Assembly (NCBI GenBank): GCA_046328995.1
Contig: JAXLVN010000003.1
Span: 248,001 to 312,000 of the forward strand
Length of the DNA stretch: 64,000 bases
Origin: JADJXV01 sp046328995
Lineage (GTDB): Bacteria; Bacteroidota; Ignavibacteria; Kapaibacteriales; UBA961
Direction: 5' to 3'
Made by a program: the position numbers and the translations under genes. The notes under the pieces were generated by a model, which worked only from the letters and a program-made list of their open reading frames with translations, did no database searches and had not been told where the DNA came from. Positions 18,063 through 27,254 of this stretch are shown here, in pieces. Position 1 is the stretch's first letter; every line of letters starts with the position of its first letter.

Positions 18063-18512
18063 ATGAAATTGTCTAGACTCCATTCGTCATCGTCGATTGA
18101 TTTTTATACGGCTCTTACCGAGACCGAACTGTCATTACCATTTGTTAAAAATGGAATCTCCGCCGGATTCCCGTCGCCGGCTGATGATTTTTTAGATGCA
18201 AGTATTGATTTAAATAAAGAACTTATTAAAAATCCGAATTCTACCTTTTATGGGAAAGTACGCGGCGACTCCATGAAAGACCTCGGGATTCATAATGGCG
18301 ACCTGCTCGTCATTGACAAAAGCTTAGAGCCGCAAAACGGGAAAATCGCCGTCTGCTTCATCGACGGAGAATTCATGGTCAAGACCATTAAAAAGGAAAA
18401 AGACTGCTACTGGCTCATTCCTGCCAATAAAGACTACAAACCGCTGAAAGTGACCGCCGAAAACGAACTCATTATCTGGGGAATAGTGATAAATGTGATT
18501 AAGTATTTCTAA
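18063..18512 (+). CDS. umuD: UmuD-like SOS mutagenesis protein (S24 peptidase fold)
   Basis: 149 residues from the ATG at 18063 (GAGG lies just upstream); the frame continues further upstream but without UmuD-like sequence. Cleavage is expected in SAGF (A34-G35). The catalytic serine is S70 in GKVRGDSM and the lysine is K107 in DGEFMVK. The remainder follows the family (FPSPADDFLDASIDLN, NGDLLVIDKS). After RecA-stimulated self-cleavage UmuD' would join UmuC as DNA polymerase V. umuC follows 16 bp later. Confidence 0.9.
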   Translation: MKLSRLHSSSSIDFYTALTETELSLPFVKNGISAGFPSPADDFLDASIDLNKELIKNPNSTFYGKVRGDSMKDLGIHNGDLLVIDKSLEPQNGKIAVCFIDGEFMVKTIKKEKDCYWLIPANKDYKPLKVTAENELIIWGIVINVIKYF

Positions 18513-18528
18513 ATGAACACGTACTGTA

Positions 18529-19788
18529 ATGTTCGCCCTCGTCGATTGTAATAATTTCTATGCTTCCTGTGAGCGCGTCTTCCGTCCTGACCTCAACGGA
18601 AAGCCCGTCGTCGTGCTCTCGAATAATGACGGCTGTGTGATTGCCCGCAGCAATGAAGCCAAGGCAATCGGTATTCCGATGGGCGCTCCTGCATTTAAAT
18701 ATCAAGACCTCTTTTCGCAGCACAATGTGCGCGTCTTTTCGGCGAATTTCGCACTCTACGGCGATATGAGCATGCGCGTGATGAATCTGCTCGCCGGGTA
18801 TTGTCCGGACATGGAAGTCTATAGCATCGATGAAGCATTCCTCGACTTTACGGGGATGGAACATCTTCATTATAAAGAGTATGGCGAGTCAATTGTAAAA
18901 ACAATTCATAAATCCACCGGAATTCCCATCAGTATCGGTATTGCGCAGACGAAAGCGCTCGCGAAGGTCGCCAATAGAATTGCCAAGAAATTCCCCAAAG
19001 AAACACGCGCCGTGCATATTATTGATACAGAAGAAAAACGTATTAAAGCGCTCAAATGGCTCAAGATAGAAGATGTATGGGGAATAGGACGTCAGCATGC
19101 GCGGCGCCTGCAGGCGCTGAACATCAAAACCGCCTACGACTTTACGAATCTCGAAGACGAGTTCATTCAAAGCAAGATGAGTATTGTCGAAGTGCGGCTC
19201 AAGCATGAGCTCTGTGGTGAATCGATGATAGAATTAGAAGGCAGAAAGCCGAAGAAAACGATCGCCACGACCCGCACCTTCGAGTCGAACTACACAAGCT
19301 ACGATCAGGTCAAGGAGCGCGTGGTCACGTTCTCCGTCACCTGCGCCGAAAAGCTCCGCCGTCAGAAATCCGCCTGCCGCGCGCTCATGGTCTTCATCCG
19401 CACCAATGGCTTTCGTGATGATCTTGCGCAGTATAGTAGAAGTATTGTGGTGAAATTACCCTTTGCCACCAATTCCACGATCGAACTCGCCCGCTTCGCC
19501 GAGGAAGGACTCCGTGCGATCTTCAAAGAGGGCTATGCGTACAAAAAAGCAGGTGTCGTGCTCATGGATTTTTGTGCGGAAGATGAAATCCAGCAAAACC
19601 TCTTCACCAGCGAACACCCCAAGCACAAAATCCTCATGAAAGCCATCGACAATATTAATTCCACAAGCGGCCGCCACGTCGTGAAGCTCGCCTCCCAAGA
19701 CAAGGACAGAATCTGGAAAATGAAACAGGAAAAGCTTTCACCGCGATATACGACCAAGCTTGAGGAGGTGATTAGTGTCAAGAGCTGA
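18529..19788 (+). CDS. umuC: UmuC, translesion DNA polymerase V catalytic subunit
   Basis: 419 residues, normal length. Y-family palm residues are D6 (FALVDCNNFYASCERVF) and D101-E102 (YSIDEAFLDF). The steric segment SNNDGCVIARSNEAKA, the helix-hairpin-helix LKIEDVWGIGRQHARRL, and the C-terminal little-finger region with a UmuC-type tail (KILMKAIDNINS) are present. It copies damaged templates with low fidelity. It forms an operon with umuD. Confidence 0.95.
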   Translation: MFALVDCNNFYASCERVFRPDLNGKPVVVLSNNDGCVIARSNEAKAIGIPMGAPAFKYQDLFSQHNVRVFSANFALYGDMSMRVMNLLAGYCPDMEVYSIDEAFLDFTGMEHLHYKEYGESIVKTIHKSTGIPISIGIAQTKALAKVANRIAKKFPKETRAVHIIDTEEKRIKALKWLKIEDVWGIGRQHARRLQALNIKTAYDFTNLEDEFIQSKMSIVEVRLKHELCGESMIELEGRKPKKTIATTRTFESNYTSYDQVKERVVTFSVTCAEKLRRQKSACRALMVFIRTNGFRDDLAQYSRSIVVKLPFATNSTIELARFAEEGLRAIFKEGYAYKKAGVVLMDFCAEDEIQQNLFTSEHPKHKILMKAIDNINSTSGRHVVKLASQDKDRIWKMKQEKLSPRYTTKLEEVISVKS

Positions 19789-19806
19789 GATGTGGGGAAG
19801 TGGTGT

Positions 19807-20355
19807 ATGAAACTTGTTTTTATAGTGCTTATCGCTGTATTGGCTACCGCTGAGGCGAAAGATGGACGTTCGTTTGTCATCAAATCCCGCGGGCAGACCT
19901 CTATTCTCAAATCCTCCGGTAATTGCCCGACACGCCTGGTGCTCTACCAAAAGGGCAAGGCGGTCGATTCCAAAACCTTCAACGATTCTATCGCATCAAT
20001 TACCGTCGTCGATGCTGATAATGACGGCAACGAAGACCTCGCCATCGGTATCATCAAAGCATCACGATGGAGCGCTGTCAAAAGCTTGAAGATGCATCTT
20101 TATAAGATCCGGGACGGTCGCATCCTCCCGCTCTGGCGCAGCTCAAAGCTAACGCGGAATATGCAGGACTTCTGTTTCACCCGAGACAATGACACTACCG
20201 CCGCCTTGGTCATCGAGAAATCACTCGCGTCCCGCTTCAATCTGATTGAATTTCAATGGAAGTATTTTGGGATGAAATATGTGCGCTATGTGTTGCAGGA
20301 TCAAGACTCTACAACGGTATATCAAAAATTCGGTAATTTGCGATTGAAACGGTAG
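19807..20355 (+). CDS. Secreted VCBS/FG-GAP-like protein of unknown role
   Basis: 182 residues from the ATG at 19807, chosen for its GGGGAAG ribosome-binding site six bases upstream and because it opens the signal peptide (MKLVFIVLIAVLATAEA). Residues 72-86 form a calcium-loop-like VDADNDGNEDLAIGI, as in integrin-type FG-GAP/VCBS repeats, but only one repeat is evident. It begins 18 bp after umuC and precedes the DUF3160 gene, so it may belong functionally with the latter. Confidence 0.65.
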   Translation: MKLVFIVLIAVLATAEAKDGRSFVIKSRGQTSILKSSGNCPTRLVLYQKGKAVDSKTFNDSIASITVVDADNDGNEDLAIGIIKASRWSAVKSLKMHLYKIRDGRILPLWRSSKLTRNMQDFCFTRDNDTTAALVIEKSLASRFNLIEFQWKYFGMKYVRYVLQDQDSTTVYQKFGNLRLKR

Positions 20356-20430
20356 AAGATGATTTGAAAGTCAATAAAATTCAACCCGGAAAACACGCTT
20401 TTTCTATCATTACCCCATTTCTAATCCATT

Positions 20431-22809
20431 ATGAGCAATTGTTTCCTCTTGCTGTGCACGTTTTCTATTCTCTTTGTCTCGCATAGTGCGGTGCAGGCGC
20501 AAACGCACTGGAATTTCATGGAACCCGACGAAAAGATATTCTTTGATACGACCATCAAGAATGTACGGCCACTGCCGGAAGTCTATAAATCTGATGATTT
20601 TACGATGCGTTACGGCAAGAAGTCAAATAAACTCACCATCAACTATTCCCAAAATCTCGACTCGCTCTCCCTTCAGCAGCTTCGACTCCTGAAATTCACC
20701 TTGCTTGCCAAGAACGGATATATCTTTCAGGATGCCTACCTGCGGGATTACTTCTGTCGTCAGAAATGGTTCCAACCGATTTACTGGGATAAGCCCTTTA
20801 CGCTGCCGATTGGCAAGAAAGACCTTGCCTTCTATTCTGCAATTAAGATCAAAGAAGAAGAGTTCCTGAAAAGCAGGAGCAAGGACACGGCTTTTCATTT
20901 CAATGACTTGTGTAATAAAGATATATTCAAAATAGATACTACGGTCATGAAAATCCTTGAAAACAATGGCTTTGTTATCACGCCGCCGAGCAAGGAGAAT
21001 TTCTGGTCACTCTATGAAGAAAACAGTTACCAGAAAGTGCCTTCGTTTGTCACGACCGATGCCTTCCTCCATGTGGTGAATTTGTACTATCAATTCGTAA
21101 TGAATTCCATTGAAAAGGAATCACTACTTCCGACGCTCGACTCGCTCTGCTATACATTCTATACGATTGCAAGTAAGGATAGCAAAGAGTCGGCAGACAG
21201 CACGACGCGCGAGCAGGCGAAGTTTGCTCAATTCTATTATGGTGTTGCTTGTAAGTTACTCAATAGAAAAGAAATTACCTTCGACAAAAAGTACCGGAAG
21301 TTAGCCGAAAAATACTACAAACAGGCATTGGAAGCGAAAACAAGTGAAGCGAACGATGAGCTGTTTGGCGATAAAATCCCATTTAACCTCTTCAAGCCCC
21401 GGGGAAATTATAATTCCCGGGAAGTATTACGCCGGTATTTCCGTGCGGTAAGCTGGCTCGGGTTGGTGCCGTTTAAATTGAAGAATGACGAACAGTTCGG
21501 GCGGGTGCAGTATCTGACATCACTAATAACCAAGCATAAAGAAGTGCAGGAGTTATATACTACCTACGCTTCAGCCGTTACGTTCTTGGTTGGTAAGTCG
21601 GACAATCCTTCCCTCTTTGATATTGCGAAGCTCACCTATACAGATAGGGCAGGATTACTTCGGGAAATTGCGAAGGGTTCGGGGAATAGAATTAATGAAG
21701 TCGGCAGGTTAGCCGACACCGATATCGAACTCTACACACTCCCCAAAAGCTATACACCGGATGCGGAGGCAATTACGAAAGTAATTAATATTGTTGAAGA
21801 TTCTACCCGCCGTGAATTCCCCCGCGGACTCGATATCTTAGCCGGTAAAGGCATTCAATCAGCCGAGAATCTTTTGCTGGAGTATTACCATGAACAAGAC
21901 ACCTGGCCGGAGTATAAGGACAATTTACAGCGCACCAAAACAATCTTCGAAGACAATGACAAGCGCAGCGATAACGCCTACAGCATTTGGCTCAGAATGA
22001 TCGCCACGCTCTTTGCGCGGAATGAAAAGTATCCGCTACTTATGCAAAAGCCAACATGGGACTATAAATCACTCAACGCAGGTCTGGCATCGTATGCACA
22101 ATTGAAGCATAATACGGTGCTCTACGCAGAGCAGCCCCAGGCGGCTGAAGGAGGAGGAGATGATGACGAATACGAAATGCCTGCTCCGTCACTTCAAGTA
22201 GGATATGTCGAACCCAACCTGGCATTTTGGGAAAGCGCCGGTAAATTTGTCAAAAAGCTCGGTCAACTTTCTACGGAGAGAGATTCGTCTCTGATACAAC
22301 TCATAGAATTCGTAACACATATCAGTAAAAAAGAATTATCCGGTGGAGAAATCACGGCGAAGGAATATGATGATATTAATTCCATAGGAACATCACTTGA
22401 GGACATCGAGAATAGCTTGAAATCGGTCAACGAAGATATGACGAAACCTTCCGAAGACTCCAATGATGGAGTTGTTCAACTTGCAAATGACAATTCACTC
22501 CTGACAGTTACCGATATTTACACTCTCAATGGTACTTGCGTAGAACTCGGCGTAGGGGAAGTACGGAAAATTTATGTCATCGTACCTATCAACGGTTATC
22601 CGTACTTGTGTCGTGGCGGGGTGTTCTCGTATTATGAATTCACGCATGATGCGCAGAACCGACTGACCGATCAGGACTGGAGAAAGAAGATTGACGCCAA
22701 GAAGCTTCCGGGACTTGAGCCGTGGTTGGAGCCGTTGAGCTCGCGTAAAGATATCAGGAATCGGGAATATTTGCATGAACGACCGAGTAGTTTTACGAAA
22801 AGAAAATGA
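20431..22809 (+). CDS. YARHG-DUF3160 secreted protein
   Basis: 792 residues. Signal peptide about 1-24. A YARHG-type domain lies near 85-120 (LLAKNGYIFQDAYLRDYF then QKWFQPIYW). A large DUF3160 region starts about residue 200 with VPSFVTTDAFLHVVNLYYQF and continues to the C-terminus (GVGEVRKIYVIVPINGYPYLCRGGVFSYYEF). Both domains occur together in envelope proteins of Bacteroidota; neither has a known biochemical role. The stop codon overlaps the capA start by four bases, so the two genes are translationally coupled. Confidence 0.8.
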   Translation: MSNCFLLLCTFSILFVSHSAVQAQTHWNFMEPDEKIFFDTTIKNVRPLPEVYKSDDFTMRYGKKSNKLTINYSQNLDSLSLQQLRLLKFTLLAKNGYIFQDAYLRDYFCRQKWFQPIYWDKPFTLPIGKKDLAFYSAIKIKEEEFLKSRSKDTAFHFNDLCNKDIFKIDTTVMKILENNGFVITPPSKENFWSLYEENSYQKVPSFVTTDAFLHVVNLYYQFVMNSIEKESLLPTLDSLCYTFYTIASKDSKESADSTTREQAKFAQFYYGVACKLLNRKEITFDKKYRKLAEKYYKQALEAKTSEANDELFGDKIPFNLFKPRGNYNSREVLRRYFRAVSWLGLVPFKLKNDEQFGRVQYLTSLITKHKEVQELYTTYASAVTFLVGKSDNPSLFDIAKLTYTDRAGLLREIAKGSGNRINEVGRLADTDIELYTLPKSYTPDAEAITKVINIVEDSTRREFPRGLDILAGKGIQSAENLLLEYYHEQDTWPEYKDNLQRTKTIFEDNDKRSDNAYSIWLRMIATLFARNEKYPLLMQKPTWDYKSLNAGLASYAQLKHNTVLYAEQPQAAEGGGDDDEYEMPAPSLQVGYVEPNLAFWESAGKFVKKLGQLSTERDSSLIQLIEFVTHISKKELSGGEITAKEYDDINSIGTSLEDIENSLKSVNEDMTKPSEDSNDGVVQLANDNSLLTVTDIYTLNGTCVELGVGEVRKIYVIVPINGYPYLCRGGVFSYYEFTHDAQNRLTDQDWRKKIDAKKLPGLEPWLEPLSSRKDIRNREYLHERPSSFTKRK

Positions 22810-23681
22810 AATCATTCCTCATATTCTGCTTTTGCATTGCCGTCAGCAGCGGAATCCTCCGTGCCCAAGGCGACACCACGACGCTCGTCATCACCGGTGA
22901 TATGATGCTGAGTCGTGGTGTGGCAAAAGAAATCCAACGAGTAGGTCGGCAACCATTTTTTGATCGATACAGGAAGTATTTTACCGGCGCCGATGTCGGG
23001 ATAGTCAATTATGAAAGTGCTATTGGCGGCGGCTATCCTGCTATTTGTAAGAGATATACGTTCGATAGTGACCCGCGGAATCTCCCTTTTCTGAAAAAGA
23101 TCGGCATCACTCATCTCAATCTTGCCAATAATCATGCGATAGACTTCGGAGCGTGTGGCTTACAATTCACACAAGTGGAATGCGCGCGCCAGGGATTGCA
23201 GCCGCTTGGCAGTAATGCCGACAGCATAACACTCTTTACACCAACAATTATAAAAGGCAAGGGAAATACCACCATAGCTCTTTTCGCCTGCGTTCGTCTG
23301 CGCCTCGAACGCTACCGTGACTCCTGCGCGGCAATCATCAATCAAGACACAGAAAATGAGCTTCCCGTCAAGATTCTGGAATACAAGCATCAGCATCCTG
23401 AAGCTATCGTGGTGGCGCTTTTGCATTGGGGAGCCGAGGAAGTGAGCGCTCCCTCCAAAGCGCAGGAATTCTACGCCCATGCGCTCATCGAAAGCGGGGC
23501 AGACCTGATAGTAGGGTGCGGTTCGCATACGCTGCAAGAATATCAGACCTACAAAACCAAGAGAATCTATTACAGTTTAGGTGATTTTATCTTTGACCGC
23601 CGGAGAGACGAAGGCGCCGTGCTGACGGTGAGGATATGTGGGCAGGAGATTGTGGAGTGGAGGATGGTGCGGTGTTTTTGA
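22806..23681 (+). CDS. CapA-like (poly-gamma-glutamate biosynthesis type) metallophosphatase-fold protein
   Basis: 291 residues with a signal peptide (about 1-21). CapA/PgsA motifs are present: TLVITGDMMLSRGV at 27-40, VGIVNYESAI, HLNLANNHAIDFG, VVALLHWGAEE and VGCGSHTLQEYQ. Family members have a calcineurin-like fold and act in polyglutamate capsule formation or in cell-envelope hydrolysis. There are no capBC ligase genes here, so polyglutamate synthesis is not implied. It is coupled to DUF3160 through an ATGA overlap. Confidence 0.85.
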   Translation: MKSFLIFCFCIAVSSGILRAQGDTTTLVITGDMMLSRGVAKEIQRVGRQPFFDRYRKYFTGADVGIVNYESAIGGGYPAICKRYTFDSDPRNLPFLKKIGITHLNLANNHAIDFGACGLQFTQVECARQGLQPLGSNADSITLFTPTIIKGKGNTTIALFACVRLRLERYRDSCAAIINQDTENELPVKILEYKHQHPEAIVVALLHWGAEEVSAPSKAQEFYAHALIESGADLIVGCGSHTLQEYQTYKTKRIYYSLGDFIFDRRRDEGAVLTVRICGQEIVEWRMVRCF

Positions 23682-23907
23682 ATTTCTGTTTTGACAGGTG
23701 CTATACCTAATTATTGATTACTTGCCGGACTAATATCAGGACAAAAGAAGAATTACACAGACCCAATCCCGGCAGGACTGAACGTTTGCAGCAGATTTCC
23801 CCAATAAGCACTCCACCATCCAACAAAAATACACGGGAAATAAATCAAAAAACGTCCGTCACCATCCTAAACTCCTCATCCCTCTCACATCTCAAGGACG
23901 CTCCATC

Positions 23908-24411
23908 ATGAAGCCAGGCAGTATCAGATTGCGCTCGAAGATAAATGCCATGATTATTTTCTTTATCATCTCCTTAGCTCTCAGCGGTATTACCGCATTC
24001 CCGCTTGTATGGGAATTGAATATATTGGTGCGGAACTTTGGCGCGGGAACCACAACCTCGCACATCTTTCCCGCGCTCTCCGACTGGCTCGAGCTCGTCA
24101 ACCGCGGGCTCGTCGAAACGTCCGTAAAATATCCTTTTCTTGCCTATGGTACCGACTGGCTGGCGTTTGCGCATATCGTGCTCGCCATCTTATTTATCGG
24201 ACCCTTGCGTGACCCCGTGAAGAATAAATGGGTCATAGAATTTGGGATGATTGCTTGTGTGCTCGTGATACCACTGGCGCTGATATGCGGTCCACTGCGA
24301 GGTATTCCTGTATTTTGGCAGATTATTGATACCTCCTTTGGAATCATTGGGATAGTTCCATTGCTACTGGTACGGAAGTGGATCGTGAGATTGGAGAATG
24401 GGGAGGAATGA
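23908..24411 (+). CDS. Hypothetical four-helix membrane protein
   Basis: 167 residues with four likely membrane segments (about 15-32, 81-99, 110-127 and 132-150). Between the first two is a conserved-looking periplasmic loop with W-L-x-L-V-N-R-G-L. No enzymatic motif was recognised. It is preceded by AAGGA 12 bases before the ATG and stands alone after a 226-bp gap that holds nothing recognisable. Confidence 0.65.
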   Translation: MKPGSIRLRSKINAMIIFFIISLALSGITAFPLVWELNILVRNFGAGTTTSHIFPALSDWLELVNRGLVETSVKYPFLAYGTDWLAFAHIVLAILFIGPLRDPVKNKWVIEFGMIACVLVIPLALICGPLRGIPVFWQIIDTSFGIIGIVPLLLVRKWIVRLENGEE

Positions 24412-24453
24412 TAGCAGCGCGCGACCGTTGATGAATGGTGAACAAAAGGGGTG

Positions 24454-24582
24454 ACGGGACTAAAGGGGCACAAAGGACTGAAGGGACACAAAGGACTAAA
24501 GGGACTGAAGGGACTAAAGGGACTAAAGGGACTAAAGGGACTGAAGGGACTAAAGGGACTAAAGGGACTGAAGGGACTAAAA
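24454..24582. repeat. 9-bp tandem repeat (GGGACTAAA/GGGACTGAA)
   Basis: A run of about a dozen units, imperfect before 24491 and regular after it. It reads as Lys-Gly-Leu triplets in one frame, but this is low-complexity DNA between genes rather than a protein. Confidence 0.9.
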
Positions 24583-24604
24583 AGTCATAAATTACATAAG
24601 GGCA

Positions 24605-24690
24605 GACTTCCCGACTTATCGACTTACGACTTGCCGACTTATCGACTTGCCGACTTATCGACTTACGACTTCCCGACTTACGACTTCCCA
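24605..24690. repeat. CGACTTA/CGACTTG heptad-octad tandem repeat reaching into fmt
   Basis: Alternating units of the form TACGACT, TATCGACT, TGCCGACT and TTCCCGACT. The array overlaps the last codons and stop of fmt (stop at 24678-24680). A second array using the same GACTTA core is at 30393-30468. Confidence 0.88.
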
Positions 24691-25613
24691 CCTTCCCGCC
24701 CCGTAAATTCCCCGCTCATTTCACCTCGGTATCCTCTCAAAAAGTCGGCAGCAGACATGCGCGGCTTGCCTTCGGGCTGAATCTCGAGAAGAGAAAGTGC
24801 CGCGTCTCCGCAGCCGGCGATAAACTGGTCGTCTCGTATAACCCACGAACCGGTCGGGACTTGCGCGCTGATGTGTTGCGCCCTGTATATTTTGAAACGC
24901 TTGCCGTTCCACAGTGTCCAAGCCACCGGTGCGGGATTGATACCATGAATGAAATTCCTGACGTCGCGTGCGGATTTGGTCCAGTCGATGTCGCAATTCT
25001 CCCGAAAGAGTTTGGGAGCAGGTGTTGCGATATCATCATTTTGTGGAATAGGATCGGCTGTATGGTTCAACAGTCGGTCGCACGTCTCGACGGCGAGTTC
25101 GGCACCGAGCGGCATGAGCGTCGCGTAGAGTTCGCCGGCGGTCATCCCATCGGTAATCGGCGTGGATGCTTTGAGGAGGATTTTGCCGGTATCGACTTTG
25201 TCATTAAGGAGGAACGACGTAACGCCGGACTCTGATTCACCGTTGATAACTGCCCAATTAATCGGCGCAGCACCGCGATACTTGGGTAATAAACTCCCGT
25301 GAATATTAAATGCGCCGAGGCTCGCGAGGGAATAGATCGACTTGGGTAAAATGCGAAAGGCAACAACGACGATAATATCCGGCTTTAGGGCTTCGATTGC
25401 TTGCCTAAATTCTTCAGACTTCAGCGATTCCGGCTGTAGCACGGGCAGTCCGAGTTCGAGTGCGGCGACTTTTACGGCTGACGGCGTGAGTTTCATCCCG
25501 CGACCTTGTGGTGTATCGGGAACTGTCACCACTGCCTGCACACCAAATTGACGGTGAATTGCCTCAAGCGAAGGAACGGCGAATTCGGGGGTACCCATAA
25601 AGATGATATTCAT
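24678..25613 (-). CDS. fmt: Methionyl-tRNA formyltransferase
   Basis: 311 residues from the ATG at 25613, which begins the canonical MNIIFMGTPEFAVPSLEAI; a longer frame upstream is not family-like. Catalytic N103, H105 and D141 are in place, in AFNIHGSLLPKYRGAAPINW and LLNDKVDTGKIL. It formylates initiator Met-tRNA using 10-formyl-THF. The last residues (EGGKS) are written by the tandem repeat at 24605-24690, so the natural C-terminus may have been altered. It starts 4 bp after miaE and is probably cotranscribed with it. Confidence 0.95.
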   Translation of the reverse strand: MNIIFMGTPEFAVPSLEAIHRQFGVQAVVTVPDTPQGRGMKLTPSAVKVAALELGLPVLQPESLKSEEFRQAIEALKPDIIVVVAFRILPKSIYSLASLGAFNIHGSLLPKYRGAAPINWAVINGESESGVTSFLLNDKVDTGKILLKASTPITDGMTAGELYATLMPLGAELAVETCDRLLNHTADPIPQNDDIATPAPKLFRENCDIDWTKSARDVRNFIHGINPAPVAWTLWNGKRFKIYRAQHISAQVPTGSWVIRDDQFIAGCGDAALSLLEIQPEGKPRMSAADFLRGYRGEMSGEFTGREGGKS

Positions 25614-25617
25614 ACAC

Positions 25618-26196
25618 TTACCCGTGAATAGTGGGAGAATTAGGGAGCGCGCGGATAATCTCGGCTTCGGCAGTCGAGAGCTCATTCAGCCGCGCTTTGA
25701 CTTCATCTGCCGGGTAGTATTCGCGGGCTAGATCGGTGAACATCCGGTAATGTCCTGCCTCTGAAGCAAGCAATGAATAATAGAACTTCCGTAAATCTTC
25801 CGGGATATCCTCACATTTTGAAAGTATCGAAAACCGTTCGCATGACCGTGCCTCGATGAGTGCGTCGATGAGTAATAAATCAAGGCAGCGCTCGGGCTCC
25901 TGTTTGCGGGCAAGCTTTGCTAATTCCTGGGCGTAAAAATCTCCTTTGTCGCGGGTCATCGTCACGCCACGGCGCTGTAATTCATCAAAACACAGCTCGA
26001 AGTGTTCCCATTCTTCTTTGAGAATAGCGATCATTTCCCGCACAAGATGCGGCTTATCAGGGTAGCGCTGCACCATACTCATGGCATTGGCAGCGGCTTT
26101 TTTCTCACAATGAGCATGATCGATAATTATATCATCAATATGGGCACTTGCGACGGCAATCCATTCGGGATTGGTAGAAGATTGTAAACAAAGCAT
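25618..26196 (-). CDS. miaE: tRNA-(ms2io6A37) hydroxylase-like diiron protein
   Basis: 192 residues, ferritin-like four-helix protein. Diiron ligands are expected in DHAHCEKKAAANAM (about 28-41), KEEWEHFELC (about 60-69), the mid helix LIEARSCERF and ASEAGHYRMF. MiaE hydroxylates the isopentenyl group of 2-methylthio-i6A at tRNA position 37 using O2. miaE and fmt form a tRNA-related pair. miaA and miaB are not in the window. Confidence 0.85.
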   Translation of the reverse strand: MLCLQSSTNPEWIAVASAHIDDIIIDHAHCEKKAAANAMSMVQRYPDKPHLVREMIAILKEEWEHFELCFDELQRRGVTMTRDKGDFYAQELAKLARKQEPERCLDLLLIDALIEARSCERFSILSKCEDIPEDLRKFYYSLLASEAGHYRMFTDLAREYYPADEVKARLNELSTAEAEIIRALPNSPTIHG

Positions 26197-26360
26197 AGAA
26201 TCGTCTCCATAGTTTTGAGAGATGCAGTACGGTAGTTAATCATGCGAAATTACGGAATATCCGACGATTGGGGACTGTTGCTGCGGACCGTTTGTAGGAG
26301 AGTATTTCAAAAATCATGCTCTCAAAAGTGAAAAACGGGGGAATTTATCTGTCTATCACA

Positions 26361-26391
26361 TTTGAAAACTTACCAAAAAGTGGTATATTTG
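26361..26391 (+). promoter_or_regulatory. Bacteroidetes-type promoter of the lipid synthesis block
   Basis: TTTG (26361-26364), 19 bp, TATATTTG (26384-26391). Exact consensus, with an expected start near 26398 and yceD ATG at 26425. Confidence 0.8.
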
Positions 26392-26424
26392 TAGTCTGTA
26401 AAAATTTAGAGGCATAAAATCGCC

Positions 26425-26916
26425 ATGTTAAAATTGCCAATTCAAGGTCTGCAAGACGGTCAGGCATCGGTTCAATTAACGGCAAACGTGCAGGAAATTG
26501 AGGGTATTTTCCCGGAGTTCAGCGGAGAAATCGAGCTGACGGGTACTATCCGAAGAGTAGGTAAGCGGTATAGTTTTAAGGGTGAAGCCACATGTATGGC
26601 TACGATGATATGTGATAGATCGCTTACTGAATTCACCGAAAAAATCGTAGCTCCCGTGACTGCCGATTATTTAGCCGACACGCAGGTGTTTTTGATGCAG
26701 GAGGGTGACACAGAGGGTGAGGTCATCATCATCCGTGATGACGAGCTCTTTATTGATTTGTCGGATGAAGTGCGGCAAGAGCTTGCCCTACATCTTCCGA
26801 TGAAGCGCATAGCCCCGGAGTATCGGGATAAAGAATGGGACGATATCTCGCCGGAAATCTCGACTGAGATAGATGACCGATGGAAAGCCCTAAAAGGGAT
26901 AACCCTCAATAATTAA
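26425..26916 (+). CDS. YceD/DUF177 family protein
   Basis: 163 residues. Typical DUF177 traits are an N-terminal beta region (VQEIEGIFPEFSGEIELTG), a cysteine-containing middle (FKGEATCMATMICDRSLTEF), the acidic IDLSDEVRQELALHLPM segment and the C-terminal DDRWKALKGI. E. coli YceD is linked to 23S rRNA accumulation. Its place directly before rpmF and plsX is conserved across many phyla. First gene after the promoter at 26361-26391. Confidence 0.88.
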   Translation: MLKLPIQGLQDGQASVQLTANVQEIEGIFPEFSGEIELTGTIRRVGKRYSFKGEATCMATMICDRSLTEFTEKIVAPVTADYLADTQVFLMQEGDTEGEVIIIRDDELFIDLSDEVRQELALHLPMKRIAPEYRDKEWDDISPEISTEIDDRWKALKGITLNN

Positions 26917-26985
26917 AAGAATGTAAGAAGATTAATCAGTTACTGTCAGACAATTTAATTTTTATTTTATAAGCAGAGAAGTACG

Positions 26986-27162
26986 ATGCCAAATCCTAAA
27001 CGCCGCCATTCCAAGCAACGCCGCGACAAACGCCGCACACATTATAAAGCAGTCGCTCCGACGACAGGTACCTGTCCGAACTGTAATTCTATGAAATTAG
27101 CACACGCTGCTTGCCCTGACTGCGGATACTACAATGGCCGCAAAGCAGTTACCGTAGAATAA
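26986..27162 (+). CDS. rpmF: Ribosomal protein bL32
   Basis: 58 residues beginning MPNPKRRHSKQRRDKRRTHY, the standard bL32 start, with a zinc ribbon CPNC...CPDCGYYNG. It is a structural protein of the large ribosomal subunit. It lies between yceD and plsX as in many bacteria. The zinc-binding form has all four cysteines. Confidence 0.97.
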   Translation: MPNPKRRHSKQRRDKRRTHYKAVAPTTGTCPNCNSMKLAHAACPDCGYYNGRKAVTVE

Positions 27163-27254
27163 GATACTTGCTTGCTGAGCGGGAAAGAGTCCGCCTGCAG
27201 AAGCAGTATGTGCAGAAAACCAATCTTCAACTTCCCTAAGTAGTGCATAACCAT

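Noticed and set aside
24451..24780. Open frame rich in Lys-Gly-Leu repeats, 109 codons
   Set aside because: It is the translation of the 9-bp tandem repeat and runs antisense into fmt; no start context or non-repeat homology.
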